From positions 167,406-231,405 of the forward strand of contig NZ_FOMS01000010.1 of assembly GCF_900112685.1 (NCBI RefSeq): a stretch of 64,000 nucleotides of DNA, read 5' to 3'. A program made the translations under genes and the position numbers. Numbering within the stretch: position 1 is the first letter of the stretch; the number at the start of each line of letters is the position of its first letter. Positions 37,597 through 46,888 of the stretch are shown here, piece by piece. The notes under the pieces were generated by a model that did not search any database, had not been told where the DNA came from, and saw only the letters and a list, made by a program, of their open reading frames with translations. The DNA comes from Roseivivax sediminis (lineage in GTDB: Bacteria; Pseudomonadota; Alphaproteobacteria; Rhodobacterales; Rhodobacteraceae).

Positions 37597-40500
37597 ATGC
37601 GGTTTTCCAAACTCCGGCTGACCGGGTTCAAGAGCTTTGTCGACCCCACGGATCTGTTGATCCAGGAGGGGCTGACCGGCGTCGTCGGTCCGAACGGCTG
37701 CGGCAAGTCGAACCTGCTCGAGGCGCTGCGCTGGGTTATGGGCGAGAACCGCCCGACGGCGATGCGCGGCGGGGGCATGGAAGACGTGATCTTCGCCGGC
37801 GCCTCGTCGCGGCCCGCGCGCAACTTTGCCGAGGTGGCGCTGTCGCTGGACAATTCCGAACGGCTCGCCCCCGCCGGCTTCAACGACACCGACGCGCTTG
37901 AGATCACCCGCCGGATCACCCGCGACGTCGGTTCCGCCTATCGGCTCAACGGCAAGGAGGTGCGCGCGCGGGATGTGCAGATGCTGTTTGCCGACGCCGC
38001 CACCGGCTCGCATTCGCCGGCGCTCGTCCGGCAGGGCCAAATCTCCGAGTTGATCAACGCCAAGCCGAAGTCGCGCCGCCGGGTGCTGGAGGATGCCGCC
38101 GGGATCGGCGGGCTCTACCAGCGCCGGCACGAGGCGGAACTGAAGCTCAAGAACACGGAGGCCAACCTCACCCGCGTCGACGACGTGGTCGAGGGCCTGG
38201 CCAGCCAGCTCGCCAGCCTCGCGCGACAGGCCAGACAGGCGGCGCGCTACCGCGCCATCGGCGCCGATCTGCGCGCGGCCGAGGGGCAGCTCCTCTATCG
38301 CCGCTGGAAGGACGCCGACGCCGCCCGCGCGGTCGCCCGCAGCGCCCTGCGCGACGCGCTGACGGAGGCCGCGCGGGCCGAGACCGCCGCGAGCACGGCC
38401 GGCACCACCCGCAGCGAACGCGAGGCCGCCCTGCCGGACTTGCGGGAAGAGGATGCCATCGCCGCGGCCGTGCTCCAACGTCTCGGCGTCGAACGCGACA
38501 CGCTCTCGACCGAAGAGGCCCGCGCGGCGGAGGCGATCGAGACGCTGACCGGCCGGATCGACCAGCTTACCCGCGACATCGAGCGCGAGGGCGGGTTGAA
38601 CGCCGACGCCGACGACACCATCGCCCAGCTTGAACGGGAAGCCGAAGAGCTGGCGAAAGCCGGCGAGGGCCACGAGGACCGCCTTGCCGACGCGTCCGAG
38701 GCCGCGCGCGAGGCCGCCTCCATCCTCGAATCGCGCGAGGCTGCGCTGTCGGAGGCGACGGAGGACATGGCCCGCCTGTCCGCCCGCCACCAGTCGGCGC
38801 AGCGCAGCCTCGCGGACGCGCGCAAGACCCGCGAGCGCAGCGAGGCGGAAGCGGAAAAGGCCGTGGCCGCCGCCACGGAGGCCGAGGCGCGCCGCGAAGC
38901 GGCCGCCGAGACTCAGGAGGCCGCCGAGGCGGACGCCGAGGCCGCCCGCGAAAGCGCCGCGCAGGCGGAGGACACCCTCGCCGAAGCGGAGGCCGCCCGC
39001 GCCGAGACCAGCGCCCGCGAGGCGGAAGCCCGCGCCGCGCGCAGCAGCGCCGAGGGCGAAGCAACCGCGCTGCGGGCAGAGCATACGGCCCTCGCCCGCC
39101 TGCTCGATCGCGACACGGCGGAGGGCGGGCAGATCCTCGACCGGCTGCAGGTGGAACAGGGCTTCGAGAAGGCGCTCGGCGCCGCGCTCGCCGACGATCT
39201 GCGCGCGCCCGAGGTGGAGGACGCCCAAGCCTCTGGCTGGACCGTGCTGCCCGCCTACGACAGCGATCAGCCTCTGCCCGCGGGTATCACGCCGCTCGAC
39301 CGTCATGTCTCCGTCCCGGACGTGCTGGTCCGCCGGATGTCGCAGATCGGGCTGGTGGAGGCAGAGGAAGGCGCCCGCCTTCAGCCGCAGCTCGCACCCG
39401 GCCAGCGGCTGGTAAGCCGCGACGGCGATCTCTGGCGCTGGGACGGCTATCGTGCCGCGGCGGCCGACATGCCCTCCGCCGCGGCGCTGCGGCTCGAACA
39501 GATCAACCGGCTCGAGGCGCTGAAACAGGAGACCGCGCGCGCCGAAGCGACGCTCGACGGGGCGCGCGACGCGCATGAGGCCCTGTCGACCCGGCTGGCC
39601 GATCTCACCGCCGCAGACAAGGCCGCGCGCGAGGCCCGCCGCGAGGCCGACCGCCGTGTGGCCGAAACCGCGCGCGCCGTCTCCCGCGCCGAGGCGGACC
39701 ACGACATGGCCGACGGCAAGGTCGAAAGCGCCCGGCTTGCCGTCACCCGCCACCAGGAGGAGGCCACCGCCGCCCGCGCCCAGGAGGTCGAGGCCACACG
39801 CGTCGCCGAGGGGCTGCCCGACCTCGACGCCACCCGGGCGGAGGTCGAGGACATCCGCATGACGGTGGAAGCCGCGCGGATGACGATGATGGCCCGCCGC
39901 TCCGCCCATGACGAGCTGCGCCGCGAGGGCGAGGCGCGCACGGCGCGGGCGCAGAAGGTCACGCAGGAGATTGCCGGCTGGCGTCACCGGCTCGAAACCG
40001 CCCGCACCCGGACCGCGGAGCTGGAGACGCGGCGCGAAAAGACCGAGGCGGAGCTTGCCGAAGCCAGCGCCCGCCCCGCCGAACTGGCCGCACGGCGCGA
40101 GGACCTCTCCGCGCAGATCGAACAGGCCGAGGAACGCCGGACGGCCGCCGCCGACGCCCTCGCCGCCGCCGAGATGGCGCTGCGCGAAGCGGTCGCCGCC
40201 GAACGCGACGCGGAGCGCACGGCGTCAGAAGCGCGCGAGGCCCGCGCCCGCGCCGAGGCCCGCGCCGAAGCCGCCGAGGAGGCCGCCACCGTCGCCGCCG
40301 AACGCATCGCGGACGAGCAGGAGACGACACCCGAGAAGCTCCTCGAACAGCTCGACATCGACCCCGAGACGCTCGCCACCGCCGAGGAGATCGAGGCCCG
40401 CGTCGCCCAGTTCAAGCGCCAGCGCGATGCGCTCGGCGCGGTCAACCTGCGCGCCGAGGAAGACGCCCGCGAGGTCCAGACCGAGCATGACGAGCTCGTG

Positions 40501-41052
40501 AGCGAAAAGGCCGACCTGGAGGAGGCGGTCAGCACGCTGCGCTCGGGCATCGCCAGCCTCAACCGCGAGGGGCGCGAACGGTTGCTGACCGCCTTCGAGC
40601 AGGTGAACGAGAATTTCGGGATGCTGTTCAAGCATCTCTTCAACGGCGGCGAGGCCAACCTCGTCCTCGTCGAAAGCGACGACCCCCTCGACGCCGGGCT
40701 CGAGATCATGTGCCAGCCGCCGGGCAAGAAGCTGCAGGTCCTGTCGCTGCTGTCGGGCGGCGAACAGACGCTGACGGCGATGGCGCTGATCTTCGCGGTG
40801 TTCCTCGCGAATCCTGCGCCGATCTGCGTGCTCGACGAGGTGGACGCGCCGCTCGACGACGCGAATGTCACCCGGTTCTGCGACATGCTCGACGAGATGT
40901 GCCGCCGCACCGACACGCGCTTTCTGATCATCACCCACCATGCGGTGACGATGGCGCGGATGGACCGTCTCTTCGGGGTGACGATGCAGGAACAGGGCGT
41001 CAGCCAGCTCGTGTCCGTGGACCTCAAGCGGGCGGAGAAGATGGTCGCCTGA
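37597..41052 (+). CDS. smc: chromosome segregation protein SMC
   Basis: A 1151-residue SMC protein. Walker A is 'GPNGCGKSN' near residues 32-40, then two very long Ala/Glu/Arg coiled coils around a central hinge (about residues 510-640). The C-terminal head has the signature 'LLSGGEQTLTAMALIFAVF' (core 'LSGGEQTLTAMAL') and Walker B 'ICVLDEVDAPLDD'. It dimerises and with ScpA/ScpB folds and separates sister chromosomes. The ATG at 37597 begins the conserved 'MRFSKLRLTGFKSF'. The coiled coils create long false frames on the opposite strand. Confidence 0.97.
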   Translation: MRFSKLRLTGFKSFVDPTDLLIQEGLTGVVGPNGCGKSNLLEALRWVMGENRPTAMRGGGMEDVIFAGASSRPARNFAEVALSLDNSERLAPAGFNDTDALEITRRITRDVGSAYRLNGKEVRARDVQMLFADAATGSHSPALVRQGQISELINAKPKSRRRVLEDAAGIGGLYQRRHEAELKLKNTEANLTRVDDVVEGLASQLASLARQARQAARYRAIGADLRAAEGQLLYRRWKDADAARAVARSALRDALTEAARAETAASTAGTTRSEREAALPDLREEDAIAAAVLQRLGVERDTLSTEEARAAEAIETLTGRIDQLTRDIEREGGLNADADDTIAQLEREAEELAKAGEGHEDRLADASEAAREAASILESREAALSEATEDMARLSARHQSAQRSLADARKTRERSEAEAEKAVAAATEAEARREAAAETQEAAEADAEAARESAAQAEDTLAEAEAARAETSAREAEARAARSSAEGEATALRAEHTALARLLDRDTAEGGQILDRLQVEQGFEKALGAALADDLRAPEVEDAQASGWTVLPAYDSDQPLPAGITPLDRHVSVPDVLVRRMSQIGLVEAEEGARLQPQLAPGQRLVSRDGDLWRWDGYRAAAADMPSAAALRLEQINRLEALKQETARAEATLDGARDAHEALSTRLADLTAADKAAREARREADRRVAETARAVSRAEADHDMADGKVESARLAVTRHQEEATAARAQEVEATRVAEGLPDLDATRAEVEDIRMTVEAARMTMMARRSAHDELRREGEARTARAQKVTQEIAGWRHRLETARTRTAELETRREKTEAELAEASARPAELAARREDLSAQIEQAEERRTAAADALAAAEMALREAVAAERDAERTASEAREARARAEARAEAAEEAATVAAERIADEQETTPEKLLEQLDIDPETLATAEEIEARVAQFKRQRDALGAVNLRAEEDAREVQTEHDELVSEKADLEEAVSTLRSGIASLNREGRERLLTAFEQVNENFGMLFKHLFNGGEANLVLVESDDPLDAGLEIMCQPPGKKLQVLSLLSGGEQTLTAMALIFAVFLANPAPICVLDEVDAPLDDANVTRFCDMLDEMCRRTDTRFLIITHHAVTMARMDRLFGVTMQEQGVSQLVSVDLKRAEKMVA

Positions 41053-41064
41053 GCGCCAGCCGTA

Positions 41065-41523
41065 TCAGGCCGCCTTGCGCAGCCGGCGCAGCGCGTCGCG
41101 TGTCCCCCCGTCCGATTCGAGCCGCCGCAGGAGCGCGGCAAGCTCCGGCTCCTGCACCCGGCGGGCGGCGGACCGGGGAGAGAACCAGCGCCGCGTGCGC
41201 TGCTCGCGCTCTTTCCAGCGGCGCTTGAGCTTGTCGACGATCATCGGGTAGAGCCGAACGCGGCAGGGCTGCACGGTGCCGTCGTCCAGCACCTTGCCGT
41301 AGCTGTAGACGCCGATCGGGCTTTTCGAGATGAACCCGCGCGCGCCGGCCTCTTCCAGCGCCTCGATCTCCGCGGCGGCCCAGGGCTTCGTGCCGTTCAT
41401 TTCCCATCCCTTGGGCATGACCCAGCGGCCGGTGTCCCGCGAGGTGACCATCAGGACCTGGATACGCTCCTTGCGGTCCCATCGCACCGGCAAGGCGGCG
41501 ATCTGCTCTCCCCACGCAGGCAT
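41065..41523 (-). CDS. Nudix hydrolase, diphosphoinositol-polyphosphate-like branch
   Basis: A 152-residue Nudix protein ('RWVMPKGWEMNGTKPW...IEALEEAGARG'). The Nudix helix lacks the usual Arg of the R-E-x-x-E-E core: it reads I-E-A-L-E-E at about residues 53-58, while the metal-binding glutamates remain. The second Nudix protein at 49692 has the same substitution (L for R), so both belong to one subfamily. Activity on nucleotide or inositol pyrophosphates is expected but the substrate is unknown. It is convergent with smc. Confidence 0.88.
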   Translation of the reverse strand: MPAWGEQIAALPVRWDRKERIQVLMVTSRDTGRWVMPKGWEMNGTKPWAAAEIEALEEAGARGFISKSPIGVYSYGKVLDDGTVQPCRVRLYPMIVDKLKRRWKEREQRTRRWFSPRSAARRVQEPELAALLRRLESDGGTRDALRRLRKAA

Positions 41524-41720
41524 GAACTATACAACCTCGAAAATTGTCTTTGCCTCAAGGCAGCTTAGCATGGCGCCCCCGACAGCCGAAGCAAGTTCCG
41601 GAGAATTGTCCGCAAGTTCCCGTCCCGCTTCCACGGAGACAGGAACGCGATCTGCGGACCCGGACCTGTTGCCCCGTGTCCGGTTCGAGATTTACCAGAT
41701 CTTGACGACAGAGATCCGAC

Positions 41721-41858
41721 ATGACCCGATGTACCACACTCTTCCTCATCCTCCCCGCCGCGGCGCTCGGCCCGCCGCAGACGGAAACGGCCGAGCTTTT
41801 GGTGCTTGTCGGCTTCGTCGCCCTGATCGCGGTCCCGGCGGTGGTGAGCCGAGTATGA
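41721..41858 (+). CDS. possible 45-residue membrane peptide upstream of nnrU
   Basis: The frame encodes a short N-terminal hydrophobic stretch ('TLFLILPAAALG') and a second one ('LLVLVGFVALIAVPAVV'), like a tiny membrane protein. Its stop overlaps an ATG-ATG for a further 25-codon frame (41855-41932), which itself overlaps the nnrU start by four bases (ATGA). The coupled layout suggests leader peptides or a real small protein. There is no homology to lean on. The 200 bases before it (41524-41720) contain GCAAGTTCC twice (41591-41599 and 41612-41620) and nothing else recognisable. Confidence 0.3.
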   Translation: MTRCTTLFLILPAAALGPPQTETAELLVLVGFVALIAVPAVVSRV

Positions 41859-41928
41859 TGCAGGGCCTGTCCGGCATCTGGGCCTCCACGCGTCACTTCG
41901 CGCGGCTCATCGCCGAGGCCGATCGCAG

Positions 41929-42624
41929 ATGACCGGATGGATCGAATACGCCACCGCGCTGAGCCTCTTCGCCGCCAGCCACTTCGTGCCACGGCTCTGG
42001 GGCCTTCGCGAAAGGCTGATCGGCGCGATGGGGCGGCAGACCTATTTCAGCGTCTACGGACTTGTCTCGGTCGCGCTGCTGGCCTGGTTGATCGCGGCGG
42101 CCGGGCGCGCGCCGTATGTCGAACTCTGGCCGCAGCCGGCCTGGGCGCGCTGGGTGCCGAACATCGCGATGCCGGTGTCGGTCATGCTGATCGCGGCCGG
42201 CATCGGCCTGTCGCAACCCTACACGCTGGGCGCGCGCAAGGGCGCGGCCTTCGATCCGGCGCGGCCGGGTGTCGCCGCGATCTCGCGCCATCCCCTGTTC
42301 CTGGCGCTCGCACTCTGGGCCGGTTCGCACCTGCCGCCGAACGGCGATCTGGCGCACGTGCTCCTCTTCGGCAGCTTCCTCGCGATGGCGCTGGCCGCGA
42401 TCCCCGCCTTCGACGCCCGGGCGCGCCGCGCGCTGGAGCCCGAGACGGCCCGCGCCTTTTTTGCGGCGACGTCAATGTTTTCGCTCCGTCCACTGGGCGA
42501 CCGGGACTGGCGCCGCCGCCATGCCCGGCCGCTCGCGACCCGGGCGGTGCTGGGGCTGGCGCTCTGGCTCGGTCTCCTGCACCTTCACACGGCCGTGATC
42601 GGCGCCTCGCCCTTCCCGTTCTGA
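41929..42624 (+). CDS. NnrU-family membrane protein
   Basis: A 231-residue protein with about six transmembrane helices. The NnrU block 'GLRERLIGAMGRQTYFSVYGLVSVALLAWL' lies near residues 25-54 (core 'IGAMGRQTYFSVYGLVS'), and 'AISRHPLFLALALWAGSHL' near 122-140 (core 'SRHPLFLALALW'). In Rhodobacter, NnrU is linked to nitric oxide and nitrite metabolism; relatives resemble isoprenylcysteine methyltransferase-like enzymes. hemN follows 51 bases on, with an FNR box between. No other denitrification gene is present in the window. Confidence 0.88.
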   Translation: MTGWIEYATALSLFAASHFVPRLWGLRERLIGAMGRQTYFSVYGLVSVALLAWLIAAAGRAPYVELWPQPAWARWVPNIAMPVSVMLIAAGIGLSQPYTLGARKGAAFDPARPGVAAISRHPLFLALALWAGSHLPPNGDLAHVLLFGSFLAMALAAIPAFDARARRALEPETARAFFAATSMFSLRPLGDRDWRRRHARPLATRAVLGLALWLGLLHLHTAVIGASPFPF

Positions 42625-42627
42625 ACC

Positions 42628-42641
42628 TTGATCCAGCGCAA
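42628..42641 (+). promoter_or_regulatory. FNR/FnrL-type box upstream of hemN
   Basis: TTGATCCAGCGCAA matches TTGAT-N4-ATCAA perfectly in the left half and in three of five bases in the right. It ends 34 bases before hemN. The TTGATCCAG core is identical to the better site at 60400. Confidence 0.6.
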
Positions 42642-42675
42642 CGAGCGCGGCCCTGATCCGCGGCAAAGAGGCGGC

Positions 42676-44031
42676 ATGACACAGATCGACCGCCTCAGAT
42701 CCCTCGGCCTCTTCGACGCCCGGGTGCCCCGCTACACTTCCTACCCTACCGCGCCGGTGTTCTCCGCCGATATCGGCGCGGCGCACCAGGCCGCGGCGCT
42801 TGCCGGGCTGGACCCGGCCGAACCCGTCTCGGTCTACATCCACATCCCGTTCTGCGAACGGCTCTGCTGGTTCTGCGCCTGCCGGACGCAAGGGACGCAG
42901 ACGCTCACCCCGGTCGAGAACTATATCGGGACGCTGGAACAGGAACTTGCGCTGCTGAAAGAGACGCTGCCGGCGGGGCTGCGGATGGGGCGGATGCACT
43001 GGGGCGGCGGCACGCCGACGATCCTCCCGCCGGCGCTCATCCACCGGCTTGCGCAGGCGGTGAAGGCGGTGCTGCCGCCGACGGAGGATTGCGAATTCTC
43101 GGTCGAGATCGACCCGACGATGGTCGACACGCCCAAGATCGCGGCGCTCGCAGCCGAAGGCATGACCCGCGCCAGCATCGGCATCCAGGATTTCGACCCG
43201 CTGGTACAGCAGGCCATCGGGCGGATGCAGCCCTTCGACGTCACGCGCGCCTGCGTGGACGATCTGCGCGACGCCGGCATCGGATCGTTGAACGCCGATC
43301 TGGTCTACGGCCTGCCGCACCAGAACGCGGCCCGGCTCGACGACACGCTCGACAAGGTGCTGGACCTCGGCCCGGATCGCATCGCGCTGTTCGGTTACGC
43401 CCACGTGCCGTGGATGTCCAAGCGCCAGAAGCTGATCGACGCGGCGAGCCTGCCACAGGAGGTCGCGCGCTACCGGCTGGCGGAGCGCGCCGCGGACCGG
43501 TTCCGCGGCGCCGGCTTCACCCCCATCGGGATCGACCATTTCGCGCGCCCCGGCGACGGGCTGGAACTGGCGGCGCGCACGGGCCGCCTGCGCCGCAACT
43601 TTCAGGGCTACGTGGACGACAGCTGCGCCACTCTGATCGGTCTCGGGGCGTCGTCGATCTCGCGCCTGCCGGCGGGCTACGTCCAGAACGCCCCGGCGAC
43701 GCCGGCCTATGTCCAGCGGATCGAAGCCGGAGAACTCGCGGCGGTGCGCGGTCACGTGATGACCGACGAGGACCTGATGCGCGCGCGGGCCATCGAAATG
43801 ATCATGTGCGACTTCCGGCTGGACCTGGAGGCGCTGCACGAGCGCTTCGGCGCCATGGCTGCTCGGCTTCGCCCGGAGATCGCAGCCGTCGCCGCACGGT
43901 TCGGCGACCTTGTGGAAGTCACGAGCACGGGCCTTACCGTGCCCCCCGACGGGCGCGTACTTGCCCGCCTCGTGGCGCATGTGTTCGACGCCCACGCACC
44001 TGAGGGCGCTCGCTACAGTCAGGCCTCCTGA
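42676..44031 (+). CDS. hemN: oxygen-independent coproporphyrinogen III dehydrogenase
   Basis: A 451-residue radical-SAM enzyme. The 4Fe-4S ligands are C60, C64 and C67 in 'IPFCERLCWFCAC', followed by 'HWGGGTPTIL' and 'FSVEIDPTMVDT'. The C-terminal HemN domain ('VRGHVMTDEDLMRARAIEMIMCDF', core 'VMTDEDLMRARAIEM') separates true HemN from HemW. It decarboxylates coproporphyrinogen III without oxygen to make protoporphyrinogen for heme or bacteriochlorophyll. An FNR-type box lies directly upstream, as expected for low-oxygen induction. Confidence 0.96.
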   Translation: MTQIDRLRSLGLFDARVPRYTSYPTAPVFSADIGAAHQAAALAGLDPAEPVSVYIHIPFCERLCWFCACRTQGTQTLTPVENYIGTLEQELALLKETLPAGLRMGRMHWGGGTPTILPPALIHRLAQAVKAVLPPTEDCEFSVEIDPTMVDTPKIAALAAEGMTRASIGIQDFDPLVQQAIGRMQPFDVTRACVDDLRDAGIGSLNADLVYGLPHQNAARLDDTLDKVLDLGPDRIALFGYAHVPWMSKRQKLIDAASLPQEVARYRLAERAADRFRGAGFTPIGIDHFARPGDGLELAARTGRLRRNFQGYVDDSCATLIGLGASSISRLPAGYVQNAPATPAYVQRIEAGELAAVRGHVMTDEDLMRARAIEMIMCDFRLDLEALHERFGAMAARLRPEIAAVAARFGDLVEVTSTGLTVPPDGRVLARLVAHVFDAHAPEGARYSQAS

Positions 44032-44059
44032 CCCGACCCCACGCCTCGGGCCGAGTGCG

Positions 44060-44280
44060 CACGGCCGCCGCCATCGCAGGCACGGCGGCGGGCCCCGCGG
44101 GGCATGCGCACCAGCCGAAAGCCGAGGTGACCGGGCGGCACGTGGCGCGTGCGACATCTCGATGGCCGAGTCCGCATCCACCCGGCGCTCCGCCTCGGGA
44201 AGCGCGAGCCGCCCGGTCAGGAACCGCGCGCGGCAGAACACGAAAGCGCCGAAACAGGGTGCGACGCGCAAGACGACCTC
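44060..44280 (-). pseudogene. possible C-terminal remnant of a formylglycine-generating-enzyme-like (SUMF) gene
   Basis: No intact gene lies between hemN and the HAD gene (44032-44382). On the minus strand one frame reads 'FVFCRARFLTGRLALPEAER' and ends in 'SAIEMSH'; the frame shifted by one then reads 'HVPPGHLGFRLVRMPRG'. 'GHLGFRLVR' is the usual C-terminal motif of SUMF/EgtB-type proteins. The two frames join only by a frameshift near 44140, and the N-terminal part is gone. This suggests a decayed fragment; chance resemblance remains possible. Confidence 0.35.
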
Positions 44281-44382
44281 CCTCGCGGCCGGCTCCCGAG
44301 GGGGCGACGGCCAACCTGCAAGGGCGGTCCACCGAACGGAGCGGGGCGCCGAGCCGACCTCCTGAGGCCGGCCGATACGGAG

Positions 44383-45291
44383 TCAGATGGAATCGATGAC
44401 ATAGTTCGGCACGATGCCGGACGCTGCGATCGCCTCCCCCACGTCGAGACCGCACAGCGCGCCATGCCCGGACACCAGCGCCGTGGCAAAGCCCATATGA
44501 GCGCCCCCCAGGACGTCGGTGTGCAGCGTGTCGCCCACCATCAAAACCCGCGATGGGTCGATGCCGTGACGCGAGAGGGCAAGCTCGAAGATCTCCCGGA
44601 AGGGCTTGCCGACGAAGTCCGGCGAGACGCCGGCCTCCTCGACCAGCCGGTGCGCGAAATGGCCCGGCTCCTGCGTCAACCCATCCTCGCGCGGCGCCAC
44701 GAGATCCGGATTTCCGACACAAACCGGACGCGGATGCGCACGCAAGGAGGCCGCGAGATGCGCCTGTTGCGCCTCCGTCCAGCCGTCCGAGCCGACCAGC
44801 AGGAAGCCGTCGACCCGGTCGTAGTCCGTGCGGTGGTCGCCGAGATGGACGATATCGAAGGGGTCGAATTCGTCATCGCCGGCTTCGGGCGTGAGCATCA
44901 CGCCCCATCGGCGCGGCGGCGCCGCGGCCAGATGTGCGAGCAGCGCCTCGCGGCTGGTCACCACCTCCTCGGGGGTGACGTCGAAGCCGAGCCGGGCGTA
45001 GCGCTGCATCATGCGCCGCTTGGGATAGCCGGCCGAGTTCGACACGACCATCACGCTTTTGCCCTGCGCGCGCAGGGAGGCGATGCGCGCCGCCGCGCCT
45101 GGGATCGGCGACTCGCCCACGTTCAGCACGCCGTAGGCGTCGAGCAGGATCAGTTCGAACTCGCCCGCGATCTCGCCGAGATCGCGGGCCGCCTGCCAGG
45201 TCTGCGGGAACCGCGCCTGCGGCAGACGCGGCCGCACCCTCAGATAGGCCTCGAACGCGAGGGCCGGGTCCGTTGCGGTGATGACGCTCAC
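44383..45291 (-). CDS. HAD-superfamily phosphatase (TIGR01459/NagD-like)
   Basis: A 302-residue HAD hydrolase of the NagD-like branch. The nucleophile motif 'LLDAYGVLN' has Asp at residue 51; 'VSNSAGYPKRR' is motif II and 'LMVGDTLHTDVLGGAHMGF' (core 'VGDTLHTDVLGG') motif IV. The TIGR01459 type is common in alphaproteobacteria. Its start overlaps the stop of the upstream permease gene by four bases, so it is part of the phnDCEE-like operon and probably removes phosphate from the imported compound. The substrate is unknown. Confidence 0.87.
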   Translation of the reverse strand: MSVITATDPALAFEAYLRVRPRLPQARFPQTWQAARDLGEIAGEFELILLDAYGVLNVGESPIPGAAARIASLRAQGKSVMVVSNSAGYPKRRMMQRYARLGFDVTPEEVVTSREALLAHLAAAPPRRWGVMLTPEAGDDEFDPFDIVHLGDHRTDYDRVDGFLLVGSDGWTEAQQAHLAASLRAHPRPVCVGNPDLVAPREDGLTQEPGHFAHRLVEEAGVSPDFVGKPFREIFELALSRHGIDPSRVLMVGDTLHTDVLGGAHMGFATALVSGHGALCGLDVGEAIAASGIVPNYVIDSI

Positions 45292-46097
45292 AGGATGCGG
45301 CGGCGCAGGAAGGCCGAAATCACCTCGCCCAGGATCACCAGCACGAGGATCGCCAGGAGGACGGTCGCCGCTTCGGGCCAGTTGAACGTGTCAATGGCGC
45401 CCTGAAGGATGATGCCGATGCCCCCTGCCCCGACGAGGCCGAGCACGGTCGATTCGCGCAGGTTGATGTCCCAGCGCAGGATCGCGACCGCCCAGAAGGT
45501 CGGCATGACCTGCGGCACGATGGCATAGGCGATGACCTTGAACCGCGACGCGCCGGTCGCCTCCAGCGCCTCCACGGGACGCTTGTCGATCTCCTCGATC
45601 GCCTCACCCAGGAGCTTGCCGATGAACCCGATGGAGCGGAACATGATCGCGATGATGCCGGCGACCACGCCGGGACCGAAGATCGCGACGAAGAGCAGCG
45701 CCCAGATGATCGTGTTGACCGACCGCGAGGTGACGAGGATCAGCCGCCCGAGCCAGAGCGTCGCGCGGTTCGGCGTGGTGTTCTGCGCGGCGAGGTAGGC
45801 CACCGGCAGCGACATCAGCACCGCGAAGGCGGTGGCGAAGGTCGCGATGTTCACCGTCTCCCACAGCACCCGCAGGATGGTGGCGAGGTTCGTGGTGTCG
45901 GGCGGATACATCCGCTGGAAGAGATCGCCCATCTGCCCCGGCGCGTCCCAGACCCAGGCCCAGACCACCTCGATGGACGAGATCGACCAGGCGATGGCCA
46001 GCGCGCAAACCGCGAAGATCGCGAAGCGCTGCCATTTCTGCCGCGACGAGAAGCGGCTCCAGTCCTCCCGCCCGAACTGTTCGGAAATGCTGGTCAT
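45288..46097 (-). CDS. phnE: phosphonate-type ABC transporter permease (second PhnE)
   Basis: A 269-residue permease with an N-terminal soluble stretch and about six membrane helices. The coupling loop 'EAIEEIDKRPVEALEATGASR' (core 'EEIDKRPVEALEATGAS') matches PhnE proteins. It pairs with the preceding permease as a heterodimer, both with the 'GAGGIGIILQ' type loop. It overlaps that gene and the HAD gene by four bases each, indicating coupled translation. The gene symbol follows family resemblance; the true ligand may not be a phosphonate. Confidence 0.88.
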   Translation of the reverse strand: MTSISEQFGREDWSRFSSRQKWQRFAIFAVCALAIAWSISSIEVVWAWVWDAPGQMGDLFQRMYPPDTTNLATILRVLWETVNIATFATAFAVLMSLPVAYLAAQNTTPNRATLWLGRLILVTSRSVNTIIWALLFVAIFGPGVVAGIIAIMFRSIGFIGKLLGEAIEEIDKRPVEALEATGASRFKVIAYAIVPQVMPTFWAVAILRWDINLRESTVLGLVGAGGIGIILQGAIDTFNWPEAATVLLAILVLVILGEVISAFLRRRIL

Positions 46098-46888
46098 CCG
46101 ATCCGCTTCCTGATCATGCCGCTGACCCCTTCCGAGATCAGGATCGCGCCCACGATCACGATGGTGATGGCGAGGGCGAAGTCGTAGTCGTAGCGCCCGA
46201 AGGCATTGGCGAGCGTCGCGCCGATGCCCCCTGCCCCGACGATGCCGACCACGGCCGAGGCGCGCAGGTTGCTGTCGAGCTGATAGATCGTCAGGCCGAT
46301 CTGGCGCGGCATTATCTGCGGGAAGATGGCGTAGAACATCGTGGAGAAGAACGGCGCCCCGGCGGCCCGCATCGCCTCGACCTGGCCGAAGTCGATCTCC
46401 TCGATCCGCTCGGCCAGCATCTTGGCGACGAAGCCGATGGAGTAGACCACCAGCGTCAGCACGCCCGCGAATGGCCCGAAGCCGACGGCCTTCACGAAGA
46501 TGATGGCGACGATGACAGGGTGGAAGCTGCGCGCGACGATGATGACGAAGCGCCCGAGATAATAAATCGGCAGCGGCGCCACGTTGCGCGCGGCCATGAA
46601 GGCGATCGGGATCGACAGAAGCACGCCGCCGGTGGTGGCGAGGATGGCGATCTTGAGGCTCTCGAGGAATCCGTCGATCAGGAGGCCGCTGCGCTCGAAG
46701 CTCGGCGGGAAAGCGCCGCCGAAGATGCGGCCAGCGCGGCCGAACCCGTCCGCGACGCGGCCCCAGTCGATGGGCATGGTCGCGCCGACCCAGAGGAAAT
46801 AGGCGATGGCACCGAGATAGACCGCCCAGCGGACCACCGGGTTGGCGATGAAGGGCGGCTTGCGCCAGGTATCGCGGGCCTCGCTCAT
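46094..46888 (-). CDS. phnE: phosphonate-type ABC transporter permease (first PhnE)
   Basis: A 264-residue permease. The loop 'ERIEEIDFGQVEAMRAAGAPF' (core 'EEIDFGQVEAMRAAGA') and 'GIVGAGGIGATLANAF' place it in the PhnE family. About six helices are visible, starting with 'WAVYLGAIAYFLWVGATM'. It overlaps phnC and the second phnE by four bases each. Two different permeases encoded in tandem are usual in PhnDCEE systems. Confidence 0.88.
   Translation of the reverse strand: MSEARDTWRKPPFIANPVVRWAVYLGAIAYFLWVGATMPIDWGRVADGFGRAGRIFGGAFPPSFERSGLLIDGFLESLKIAILATTGGVLLSIPIAFMAARNVAPLPIYYLGRFVIIVARSFHPVIVAIIFVKAVGFGPFAGVLTLVVYSIGFVAKMLAERIEEIDFGQVEAMRAAGAPFFSTMFYAIFPQIMPRQIGLTIYQLDSNLRASAVVGIVGAGGIGATLANAFGRYDYDFALAITIVIVGAILISEGVSGMIRKRIG

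Noticed and set aside
37432..39987. An 851-codon minus-strand open frame opposite smc
   Set aside because: It mirrors the Ala/Glu/Arg codons of the smc coiled coil, has no domain logic and no ribosome site. The plus strand is an unmistakable SMC protein.
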